DNA of 51,314 nucleotides. Origin: Phoronis australis (Eukaryota > Phoronida > Phoronidae). The DNA is taken from NCBI GenBank assembly GCA_002633005.1, contig NMRA01000858.1, positions 9,293 through 60,606 on the forward strand. Reading direction: 5' to 3'. Shown here piece after piece: positions 22,060-32,933 of this stretch. A model generated the notes under the pieces. It ran no database searches, was not told the DNA's origin, and worked only from the letters and a program-made list of their open reading frames with translations. The number at the start of each line of letters is the position of its first letter. Position 1 is the stretch's first letter. The position numbers and the translations under genes are program-made.

Positions 22060-22880
22060 CAAGAGCAATGCAGAGTGTTGAAATGTGCCCACGGATGTCT
22101 CACAACTGGTGTGCTTTAAGGGTTTGTTGGTATCATAAAAATGGCCAAAAGATGGCGCAAAAACGTACAATCCATTGGAAAAGGAGAACATGTCATTGCT
22201 TCTTTTAAAGAAAACTATTCACCGTATTTCATAACAAGAGCAACTCAGAGTGTTGAAATGAGCCCACGAATGCACCGCAAATGGTGCGCTTCTAGGGCTG
22301 TCTTTGTTTCATAAAAATAGCCACTAGATGGCACAAAAACATCCAATCCACCTAAAAACAGGAAAATATTATCGTTTCTTTAACAGAAAGCTATTTACCA
22401 AATTTCACAAAAATCTGTCAAGAAACTTCAGAGAAACGAAGGAGAATGGAAAAATTGAACTTGCCACAATGGGACAGAGCATTCATTGGATCGGCCTGAA
22501 AGACACTGTCTGATGTTAGCTTCATATAAATACAATTACTAAGTTTAATATGAAGATCATGTAGTGTGTTAAGGAGACACAGCTATGGGCACAAAACAAA
22601 ATAAACTATCACTAGGAGGCGCCACAGTAGTCGAATGTGTTATAGTCAACTGCCCTCTTCACACTGAAAACATACACGCCAATTTTCAAAATCATCCTTA
22701 TAGGCCATAGTCCATTTGACTCTAGGAAGCCTAGAAAATCACTTCCGTGGCCACTTTTGGGGCAAAATAATTTTGGTGTTTTTAAGGTCATTAAGTACTG
22801 CACTTTAAGAATCTAAAAAGTTCCCAAGGTCTGACTTGCACGTTTTCGAGAAATTTGACCTAAAAAATCTGACTTTTTGC
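22060..22880. repeat. Dispersed repeat, two direct subunits plus an inverted segment
   Basis: Two diverged direct copies of a unit of about 165 bases start near 22063 and 22232 (shared GAGTGTTGAAATG, TCATAAAAAT and a gene-desert-type 'gccactagatggcacaaaaac' block). The 22320-22332 copy holds CCACTAGATGGC. Sequence at 22612-22870, read on the minus strand, matches the family at 10296-10415 and 25380-25560 (GTGGCCACGGA, ACTATGGCCTAT). No coding potential. Confidence 0.6.
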
Positions 22881-25250
22881 ATAATTTGGCACAGAAAATC
22901 AAACCTTCAAAAACCAACAACACTAGACAAAAACTGAATGATAATTTGATTGGGATTTGTTCATTTGAAATTACTGAACAAGCAAAGTGATATATATTAT
23001 GGTATTAGATGGAAAATTGCTCAAAAAAAGAGAAAAGGGAATATCTTAGCAGAACCTTCTGTTGGCCAGAAAACATACTACTATATTCTGATCTGCCATA
23101 AAAACAAATACTGTTAAACATTCACCTCCAGGTGCGCGCATGACAAGAGCTCTGTTTTTTTCACAAAAACTTAAAAACTTAAAAACTTATTAGCAATGAT
23201 ACTTCTCTTGCAGTCAGTGTTGATACGTTTGTTTGCAGTAGCCTTAGACNCCTTGCATACAAATGGTTCAATGTCTTCCATGAGTTAACCATGAAACACA
23301 AATTTTGAGCCCAACTTGAATGTCAATAAAAAAGTTTAAAAATTTTTTTGCAAGTCTGCATCCTACCCAAAATAAAAAAAAAAGTTTTGACAACCTGAAT
23401 ACCATTTCATCTAAACGAGTTGTTACAGTAATCATATTTAACTGAAATAGATAACCAAAATGCTGTTGATCTTAGCACACAGTATGGCCGACAACTGAAA
23501 TTTCATTTTGTCTAAGTGCTCAGCGATATAGAAATGAGCATCATTACTAGCATTGGCTGTACTGTGCAGCTGCCTTCAAACAATTTAAAAGTACATAGAA
23601 ACATTTTTATCATCCTTATTTATAGTAGTTCAGCCTTTGAAAATAGAGGAATGGTCATGTTGGCAATAGTTTTTGTTTGAGATTGAGAAACGTCTTCTTT
23701 ACCGTAGAGCTAAAATTTAAATTGACTTCCTGTTTTAAATAGCACATAGTTGGAAGCGTAAACATTTTCTTTTGCTAAAAACTCCAATTCAACAATCTTC
23801 AAAACATGAGATACTGAAATCTGCACAACATTTGAATTTTCAAGATAAATGAATTACAAAAGACAGGCAATATTTCCACTTTTTATTCTTAAATTCTAAG
23901 CAATGCTCATGATTTTACATAAATGGTCTTAAAATAGGCTTAGAAATTCATAAAAAGCAGTGCTAATCACTCACATGTAGGTAAAAACTACTGCCAGTAC
24001 CTTGGAGATTGGGACGGCTATTACTACAAATTTATCAAGCAAAATATTTTTTTCCCGTTACCTAAACTAAGNTGCTCATGATTTTACATAAATGGTCTTA
24101 AAATAGGCTTAGAAATTCATAAAAAGCAGTGCTAATCACTCACATGTAGGTAAAAACTACTGGCAGTACCTTGGAGATTGGGACGGCTATTACTACAAAT
24201 TTATCAAGAAAATTTTTTTTTCCCGTTACCTAAACTAAGGATTATTTACCATAAATTAGGAATAGGTAGGCCTATTTACAATTGAATGTTTGGAACTGCG
24301 ATAGGTTTTCAACTTTCTTTTGTTTGTGAAGTTCCCCTGTGATGAAATTTGATTTGTGGCAAATGGTTCATTGTGGTGGCAAGACATATACGGTTTATTT
24401 CTTTGAGCACTGTTAAATGTACATGTAACTGACAGCGACAGGGCACGTGGGCACAACATTATTTCCATCATCAGCTTGGTCTCTTTTTCTTTTTTAAGAG
24501 CTCTTTCAATTTTTGTTATATCTGTTAAGTGTCTGTAACACTGCTTGTAATAGAAGTATGCGCGCACCAAGCCTAAAAATGGGGGGCTCAAGTTTTTGAG
24601 AATGTGGACATTTATTAAGATTGCGCATTTGCCAAATTTTGGTAGTTCCTGCCTTTTAAGTGAACTTTTGTCTCGTTTTCTACCGTTTTGGAGTTTTTGT
24701 TTCTGAGGCTGAACTTTTTATTCACTTTACCAAATGGGGGAGGCTTATTCAAGCCCCTGAGTGACCCCCCACCTCCATGTGCGCGCATGACAAGAGCTCT
24801 GTTTTTTTCACAAAAACTTGAAAACTTATTAGCAATGATACTTCTCTTGCAGTCAGTGTTGATACGTTTGTTTGCAGTAGCCTTAGACCAGATAATATCT
24901 GAAAATTCCAGCTCAGAAATTTGAGCAGAACCTGACACATGAATGCTGCAAAGCCGGGGCAGACATCTTGCCAGTCTATTGTGAAGTCACACACTCGTTC
25001 AATAATTCATGGTTTCAGCAGAGTCCCAGCTGTCCCAAAACTTTTCTTTGCCAAACACAAAATGATTCAGGAATGTGCCAAGAATTGTTTTAGTATGATG
25101 ACACTCGTGGCCACTTCATTTGGCTTTCCTCAATTCCTAACTTCTGCCTGCTGATTTTTGGGCATTGGTCCTTGGTAATTGCCAATTACTTGTTCACCCA
25201 TCTATCCAATGTAGTCAGTAGCAGTAAACAAGCTACCTAAACCAGCAGGA
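22881..25250. other. Roco intron: gap-flanked duplicates, no gene recognised
   Basis: The sequence before the N at 23250 (about 23130-23249) is nearly identical to 24772-24890. The sequence at 23903-24071 is repeated at 24073-24241 across the N at 24072. Otherwise AT-rich sequence with short open frames only. On the gene model this all lies between Roco exons 2 and 3. Confidence 0.5.
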
Positions 25251-26630
25251 TAAAATCAGCTGACTGTCCTCTGATGAATGTTTTCATGCCAAGCAGATGA
25301 CTTTTGAAGGGGAAAGGTATGGACACAATATTCTTCTGGCATTTGATTGGTTGTTTGGATCATTTTGCACTAACACCTGGTGGCTAACACATTAGTTGAG
25401 GTATATTTTTTCCAACTTTTAAATTAAACGTGCAAGTGTATTCTTGGGAACTTTTTTGAAATTGACTTTTGAACATTTGTAGATGGGTTTAATGCAAAGT
25501 TCCCGTTGCCCCCAGAAAGTGGCCACGGAGGTGAAAGATAGAAGAGCTGGGACTATGGCCTATTAGAATGGTTTGGTTGATCGATGGGTGGATGCCAAAG
25601 AACAGACTCGAAAACAGGAAAAAAAATGGCCACTAGGTGGCAAAAACTATATCGAATCCATCCGAAAACAGGTGCCTATAAAACAAATCTTATGAAAATT
25701 TGTTGAGGACTTTTGAAGAGACAGAGGTAAACGTCGAAAACTAAAATTGCCGCTAGGGGGGCACAACAGTATTCAGATCCATTAGAACACATATGCAAAA
25801 TTTCATGAACATACGTCAAGGGGTTATGGAGATAGAGCAGTGGATGTCGGACGGACGGAGACTACGGCATGATGCGTCCACATATAAAGAAGTGACTGGG
25901 CGTATAAAAAGTGAAGAGCAGNAAATCAGCTGACTGTCCTCTGATGAATGTTTTCATGCCAAGCAGACGACTTTTGAAGGGGAAAGGTATGGACACAATA
26001 TTCTTCTGGCATTTGATTGGTTGTTCGGATCATTTTGCACTAACACCTGGTGGCTAACACATTAGTTGAGGTATATTTTTTCCAACTTTTAAATTAAACG
26101 TGCAAGTGTATTCTTGGGAACTTTTTTGAAATTGACTTTTGAGCATTTGTAGATGGGTTTAATGCAAAGTTCCCGTTGCCCCCAGAAAGTGGCCACGGAC
26201 GGAGGTGAAAGATAGAAGAGCTGGGACTATGGCCTATTAGAATGGTTTGGTTGATCGATGAGTGGACGCCAAAGAACAGACTCGAAAACAGGAAAAAAAT
26301 GGCCACTAGGTGGCAAAAACTATATCGAATCCATCCGAAAACAGGTGCCTATAAACCAAATCTTATGAAAATTTGTTGAGGACTTTTGAAGAGACAGAGG
26401 TAAACGTTGAAAACTAAAATTAACGCTAGGGGGGCACAACAGTATTCGGATCCATCAGAAAGTTTGCTCATGCCGTCCCATCCACTGAAGGAACACATAT
26501 GCAAAATTTCATGAACATACGTCAAGGGGTTATGGAGATAGAGCAGTGGATGTCGGATGGACGGAGACTACGGCATGATGCATCCACATATAAATAAGTG
26601 ACTGGGGGTATAAAAAGTGAAGAGCAGCAG
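25251..26630. repeat. Dispersed repeat read twice across the N at 25922
   Basis: 25251-25920 and 25923-26630 are near-identical apart from a 40-base indel. The repeat includes the CCACTAGGTGGC motif (25630-25641 and 26303-26314) and ends in a conserved block 'ggttatggagatagagcagtgg'. Related sequence at 22060-22870 shows that the family is genuinely dispersed, but this side-by-side pair is probably a gap artefact. Confidence 0.7.
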
Positions 26631-27103
26631 AGTATTTTTCACGATGTCTTAATACAATGTCTCACTAAAATCTTGACAGTAAAGTTTTTACAATTTTCTT
26701 AAAGTCAAATTTAATGATGCTCCTTCAAACCATATAGCAGATAGAGGCAAGCACCAAAACCCCCAAAAACACTAAAGGTGCAACTGCGGTACACAAAACA
26801 TGCCAAAGTCATCCAAAAATGGCCAGATGCTGTTAGCCAGATGCTGTTTTCTCCTAACCTTCCTCAAATTTTAGAGTTATGGCTCCTACACCAAAAGTTA
26901 AATCAGTATGTAACTTTTTGTCTAATAAAGTTTTACTGTAATGTCCATAATGTTTTTATGAAAGAAGAGGTGGATCATCAAATTCGGTTTTGAGCTATTT
27001 TAACTCAAACACCTCCACATGAAAACTCACGTCAAGCTGACGTCAAAACTGAGCCAATTTCAAAATCACGATTATTCCGCCGCATTTCACTGGATGGTAA
27101 TTA
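26631..27103. other. Roco intron, no feature recognised
   Basis: AT-rich sequence between a dispersed repeat and DNA element G copy 2. One 71-codon frame (26778-26993) has no signature. Confidence 0.35.
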
Positions 27104-28615
27104 TACCGTATTCGCCGTAATAACCGCCCACGGCGCTTAGAAAAGTTAGTTTCAGGAGGGGGCGCTTATTATAACCCAAGGCCGTTGAAACCCGGTCTCC
27201 GAAACGGGTGAAATCAGAAGCTAAGACTAATTATATTTACGCTCCGTGACGTATCTGTAATCTATGAAAGACTTTCTACAAAACCGTGGTGCATTGCTAT
27301 CAAACTTTGCTGCTAAATTACAATCATTTTACAGAAAATTGTGCTGAAATCACAGGGCGAAAACTCGCCGACTGCCTGCCTCGCAATCGTCGATATGGTG
27401 ACTTGAATGCTTGAACAAAAATACAGTTTCGACTCAAGCAAATTACCTGAAATCCTCCTTATGTTTTCCAAGTAGCGTCCCCAAGATTTTTAAGTTCCCG
27501 TGGAGTCGGGATCACCGCAGCCCAAGTACAAATCTGTGCTATATTGTGCCATCTACATGTATGATCAGCAACATGAGAAAAATGTCTGGACTAACAAACA
27601 TGTTGTCCCGTGACGTTTGTTTTGAAGCTGTCTGCGTTTGTGAGTAAGCGAGCGCGTGCGTGTCACCAGAGTTCATTTGCCAGAGCAGAGACCGTCTTTT
27701 GGCCACAGCCACGAAATCTAACGAGCTAGATGTGCATTGTATCTAAAGAAATTTGCACAAGCAGTAGGCCTAAACCAGAGCGTGTTTCATTCAGCACTTG
27801 CCGGTCTCATGTGCTAAAAACGTTTGAGATTGTCTCGCTAAGGCCATATTAGTCGCTGTGTGGCTGGATGCCTAGGCCTACGTGACTATCTGACAGTTAT
27901 TTTTCGGTGTAAGAGTGTGTAAGCATTCACTGTCAGTGGTTATTTTATCGGATATTTGGCTGATAAAAACACCAATTATGGTTAATCAAACATTCATTTT
28001 AAAAATAACGCAAACATTTTTATAGTATGAGAAACTGTTGGAAATTAGTGCCAATTCATTTCCTGCCGATGCTATGCTACCCGTTTCATGAATGGATAGT
28101 TCCCGACTAATGCCGTTGATGACAGGTTCATGTGTGTAGCGCGCACTTCCTGGCTTTTAACACTGGCCAAGTTGTTAAATAGTCTTCGATTCGTGGTTTT
28201 CACATGCAGGCCTACAAAGAAATTTGGATTCCTGTTGAAAGTGGGAAATATCTACAAAGCCATCCGTAGACAAGTCTACTTCTGTTCTGAAAGGCCAAAC
28301 CATTGGTCCTCGCAATATCAGCAGAACTTTTGTGTTCGTTTTGAGGAATGGCGTAAGTTTGAAGTGTATAGTCACGGCTAAATTCCGACATAACGGCGAG
28401 GCTCGCGGTCTACACATTCTGCACACAATGATTTTTTTTCAGGACTGTCTGATGTTATTGATAAATTGAAGACGTTACTGTAGAATTTTAGGACTGTAGG
28501 TAAGGCATTTTTCGCACGTACACGCTCATGGACTGGGCGCTTACTTTAGCAAAGTCTGAAAACGTGTGGGGGAGCACTTATAGAGGCATGGGCGGTTATT
28601 ATGGTGAATACGGTA
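27104..28615 (-). mobile_element. DNA element G, copy 2 (inverted relative to copy 1)
   Basis: It starts TACCGTATTCGCCGTAATAA and ends with the complementary ATTATGGTGAATACGGTA. Read on the minus strand it aligns along its whole length with 19086-20591, with scattered substitutions and small indels. TA flanks both ends. No transposase was recognised. Confidence 0.75.
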
Positions 28616-29022
28616 TGTTGTTGGGATTGTGAAATAAGTTTAGTTAATGGGAACACTCTAAGACAAAAAATTTTCACTTAATAAAATGTAATTTAAAAGT
28701 TGTCACTTGAATTAAGTCACACCAAAAGCCTACAGTTGGATTTGCCTATTGTTTAGTGTCATTTAAAATTAGATATTGCGCAACAACATAACTCAAACCC
28801 AAATCAAATTTTTTTTTAATTAAATGATGTTACTTGAAATAAAAATGTTAATCCAAGTCGTATATCAACAGCCTGCTTTATACTTTTTTGGCAAACTGTG
28901 TCGAGCCCCCTTATTATAAGGTTTATTGCTCTTTTCTATCTCTGACCATGACATTATAGCTGCCATGTGCTCAACTACATGAAGTAGCCCCAAAGGCAAA
29001 TATCACACAATATGCATCATAC
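28616..29022. other. Roco intron 2, 5' part
   Basis: AT-rich intron sequence directly after the exon 2 donor on the minus strand. Nothing else was recognised. Confidence 0.4.
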
Positions 29023-29191
29023 CAAGTCTTGCCAGCACTACCCAGTCCAACCATCATCAGTTTGGTCTCCTTGTACATCACTAGCGAGCCAGTCAGCAGA
29101 CGTCTCAAATATCCCAAGATTGTTGAAAGGCCTCGGTTGACGATCTCTCACGGAGGTGTCTTTAAAGATGGACAGTTCTTTAAGGTCAAAG
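29023..29191 (-). CDS. Roco protein, exon 2 (last LRR and Roc P-loop)
   Basis: The acceptor is TTTTGTTACCCCATAG at 29193-29192; a second AG upstream at 29212 would give a worse LRR. The donor is ACTTG|GTATGA (29023/29022). Two bases complete a codon from exon 1, 55 codons follow, then two bases remain. The reading is LTLKNCPSLKTPP, TGA (29150-29148), EIVNRGLSTILGYLRRLL, then KLMMVGLGSAGKT. The last block is Walker A (GxxxxGKT). The preceding NCPSLKTPP...EIV...YLRRLL is the usual LRR-to-Roc transition in Roco proteins. Roco GTPases (LRRK, MFHAS1 and relatives) are large signalling proteins that cycle between GTP and GDP. The TGA sits in CpG context (CCGTGA). Confidence 0.7.
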
Positions 29192-29309
29192 CTATGGGGT
29201 AACAAAACAGTTTCTGGTAATGAAATGAGTAAATTAAACGTAAAAAGGAGAATCAAGTACAACTTGCACTAAAACTGAACAAAAACGGTTTAAAAACAAT
29301 AGAGATACA

Positions 29310-30780
29310 GCCTACATGTGGATTGTTCCAAAACCCCTCAACCCCACACCCCTCGACCCCCCAACCCACCACTTACAATATCCAAAGCTGGGCTTGGCTC
29401 TGTTACGTTATCGAATCACCTTTGGCTTTGCTGGGTCTGGCTGGTATTAGTAATATACATGTAACACCTGTCACGGACAGGATCACTGGTGATACACTTG
29501 TGCATTAATCCCGTCCCCTGACCATTCCCATGACAACAGAAGGCGAATAACTTCAGGGCTGACTGACATTGCCTGCAAGCATCTGATTGGACAATACTAG
29601 CTTCGAGCACCTGGCTACTATTGTAGAACTCAGTAAGATGGGAAAAATTCTGCTCAAAGGTGCGTCAGTGAACCACCAGCTTAACATCAGTATAAGCAGA
29701 GAGGTTGGTTGGTGGTGCATGAGTCAGCGAGGTAATCTGCATGTCGGCGTGGCCATGCATGACGAAAGACGAGATCACTGTATGAGGATGGCGTGATCGG
29801 AAGACACCCCAGATGGTTGGGACATTTTCAGACTGAATTTCCGTTAACAGTTATAAAATTGGTGGCAAAGAACATGGTGTGGTTCTCCACGACTAGTCTA
29901 GGTGTGATAGCTTAGCTAGGGCATGTTGCATAGTCATTTAGTCTCATATTCTAAATGTATACTATATGTGTGTGCACACGGTGGCAGCCACTGCCTCTAG
30001 CAATGACATTGTCAGCAAAAATTATTTAGTAGCCCATCCAACACANCCTACATGTGGATTGTTCCAAAACCCCTCAACCCCACACCCCTCGACCCCCCAA
30101 CCCACCACTTACAATATCCAAAGCTGGGCTTGGCTTCGTCAGGTTATCGAATCACCTTTGGCTTTGCTGGGTCTGGCTGGTATTAGTACTATACCTGTAA
30201 CACATGTCACGGACAGGATCACTGGTGATACACTTGTGCATTTAAATCCCGTCCCCTGACCATTCCCATGACAACAGAAGGCGCATAACTTCAGGGCTGA
30301 CTGACATTGCCTGCAAGCATCTGATTGGACAATACTAGCTTCGAGCACCTGGCTACTATTGTAGAACTCAGTAAGATGAGAAAAATTCTGCTCAAAGGTG
30401 CGTCAGTGAACCACCAGCTTAACTTCAGTATAAGCAGAGAGGTTGGTTGGTGGTGCATGAGTCAGCGAGGTAATCTGCATGTCGGCCTGGCCATGCATGA
30501 CGAAAGACCAGATCACTGTATGAGGAAGGCGTGATCGGAAGATACCCCAGATGGTTGGGACATTTTCAGACTGAAGTTTCGTTAACAGTTATAAAATTGG
30601 TGGCAAAGAATATGGTGTGGTTCTCCACGACTAGTCTAGGTGTGATAGCTTAGCTAGGGCATGTTGCATAGTCATTTAGTCTCATATTCTAAATGTATAC
30701 TGTTTGTGTGCACACGGTGGCAGCCACTGCCTCTAGCAATGACATTGTCAGCAAAAATTATTTAGTAGTCCATCCAACAC
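29310..30780. repeat. 735-base sequence read twice across the N at 30046
   Basis: 29310-30045 and 30047-30780 are almost identical throughout, starting CCTACATGTGGATTGTTCC and ending near CATCCAACACA. A CCCCTCAACCCC-rich segment opens each copy; a diverged inverted relative is at about 39125-39225. The single N exactly at the junction points to unmerged contig ends or two alleles. Confidence 0.8.
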
Positions 30781-32409
30781 AGTTAGTTGCAGCATCGAAA
30801 GATTCATCTGTTATTACTATGATGGCATCACCACCGCCAAGGTCATATCATAGCTGACAGCACAATGCCTGGGATACTGCAAGGGACTATTCCAGAGCTT
30901 TTCTGTTGAAAGCAATGGTGACATTCAGTCTCTCATCAAGTTCTTGTACTCACAGTCAAGTAGCACCTTGTGAGATAATGTGTTCGCCAAGGATGTCCAT
31001 GGTTGCGTTTACAGCAACGGCAATCCACAAGCATCTGCTAAGTCTTTGGCAAATCACAATCAAGGTCCATATTTGTTAGCCACTTTTGGTGAAAAGTGAA
31101 GGTTGTCATATAACTGTAACAGCTGAGTTATTATGAAGTACCATCATTCCATGTTTGTAATCTAAAATATTTTTGCACAAGAACCACCGAATAAAATTTT
31201 ATGGCCTAATGCATCACAGTTGTATAAAAGGGCATGTACACTACAACCTGTGGTCACAGCCCACTTGTATCACGGAAAAATCCATAAGGTAGCTGTTCTT
31301 GATCAAATTGAAGAAGTATCACATACTAAAGTAAGAAAAGTTATTACCCTGCTGATCAAGTTTTTCTAGATCATGACACATTGCATATCTTAACACAGTA
31401 TAATGAGAACGTCTCCTGCAATATGATTCTTACAAAAAGTAAATGACAAGTAACTACTTTTTTCAAAATCTTTGTTAGTGCTATTTGCCTAGTTACCAAC
31501 ACATTCACCAGTTGGTCAAAATAGTTAAAGCAGTGCTAGGCCCAGTGTTCAACTTTTAAACAGTAAAAAATGGTACTGGTTGAGGGCTACATACACTACG
31601 CACAGTCAATCAACGCCAAAGTTTGACTAAGTTACAAATGTATGGGATGGTTTTGTGCTGCCTCTACTTGTTGGTTTGTTGCAAGTTGTCTTAAGAGATA
31701 GAGAACCTGCCTCTGCAACATCAGTTGTTACATAACGTGTCTTCTAGGATCTTACTAGCAAAGTCCTCAGTGTGGCATTTTATTGTCCACAAATTTGATA
31801 ATGTCCATTGTTTTTTTGTCAAACTAGATGCGTTTTTCAAATATCATTATTGTTCATGAGATGTAAAAATACTAGTGGACAATTACTTTATAGCAGAGAG
31901 ACTGAAAGTACGTACACTACACAGGGTACGTACACTACATTTCAATGACATATCAGGTTTGTAAAAAACAATTAGAATCTACTGAGAGTTAGTTCATTTA
32001 CCAAATCTATTCAAAGAGAACAAATAAAAACTGCAGCATACATGTGTATATCCATCTGTCAGTACTTAAACAGGCACTGAGAATTAGTTGACTTAATCAA
32101 TTCCAAGACAAAAAATAACAGCATTCATGTGCATATATGTCATACTTTAAAAATAGGGAAAAACTAAAATATAGGTAGACGTACACTACACAAATGCTAA
32201 TATTTCACTCAAAACAAATGTATTTGCAATAAACACTTTTATAACCTAACATTTTTAAGGAAGGAAACTATAAATGACCGATAATGCTTTAAAGGAGCAT
32301 GCCACCCAAAAAACAAACCTAATTTGTATCAATTTAGATCGAGTAGTCCTACTCCATAACGACACGTACGGTTGCGTTACCCGACGGCAGACGGAGGTCT
32401 TGAAATTAN
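30781..32409. other. Roco intron 1 with GTACACTACA motif cluster
   Basis: No gene was recognised. The 10-mer GTACACTACA occurs at 31236, 31912, 31930 and 32181 here, and again at 32817, 34555 and 34728. The last 120 bases (from about 32290) repeat the left end of the Kolobok-like element found at 32934, because the N at 32409 is flanked by duplicate sequence. Confidence 0.5.
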
Positions 32410-32606
32410 CTCGCAATATCAGCAGAACTTTTGTGTTCGTTTTGAGGCATGGCGTAAGTTTGAAGTGCATAGTCACGGCTAAATTGCGACATAACGGCGA
32501 GGCTCGTGGTCTACACATTCTGCACACAATGATTTTTTTTCAGCACTGTCGGATCTTATTGATAAATTTAAGACATAACTGTAGAATTTTAGGACTGTAG
32601 GTAAGG
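32410..32606 (-). mobile_element. Fragment of DNA element G beside a gap
   Basis: Nearly identical to about 28310-28506 (shared CTCGCAATATCAGCAGAACT). It has no terminal repeat. It begins exactly after the N at 32409 and ends where sequence already seen at 31976 restarts, so it may be an allelic insertion or an assembly chimera. Confidence 0.6.
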
Positions 32607-32933
32607 AATCTACTGAGAGTTAGTTCATTTACCAAATCTATTCAAAGAGAACAAATAAAAACTGCAGCATACATGTGTATATCCATCTGTCATTACTTAA
32701 ACAGGCACTGAGAGTTAGTTGATTTACTTAATCAATTCCAAGAGAAAAAAATACCAGCATTCATGTGGATATATGTCATACTTTAAAAATAGGCACAAAC
32801 TAAAATATAGGTAGACGTACACTACACAAATGCTAATATTTCACTCAAAACAAATGTATTTGCAATAAACAATTTTATAACCTAACATTTTTAAGAAAGG
32901 AAACATTACTATAAATGACCAATAATGCTTTAA

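Noticed and set aside
20973-29150. Selenocysteine as the explanation of the in-frame TGAs in the Roco exons
   Set aside because: Sec replaces Cys at redox sites; the positions here are in a GTPase core, one at a probable Trp, and no 3' UTR is available to look for a SECIS element.
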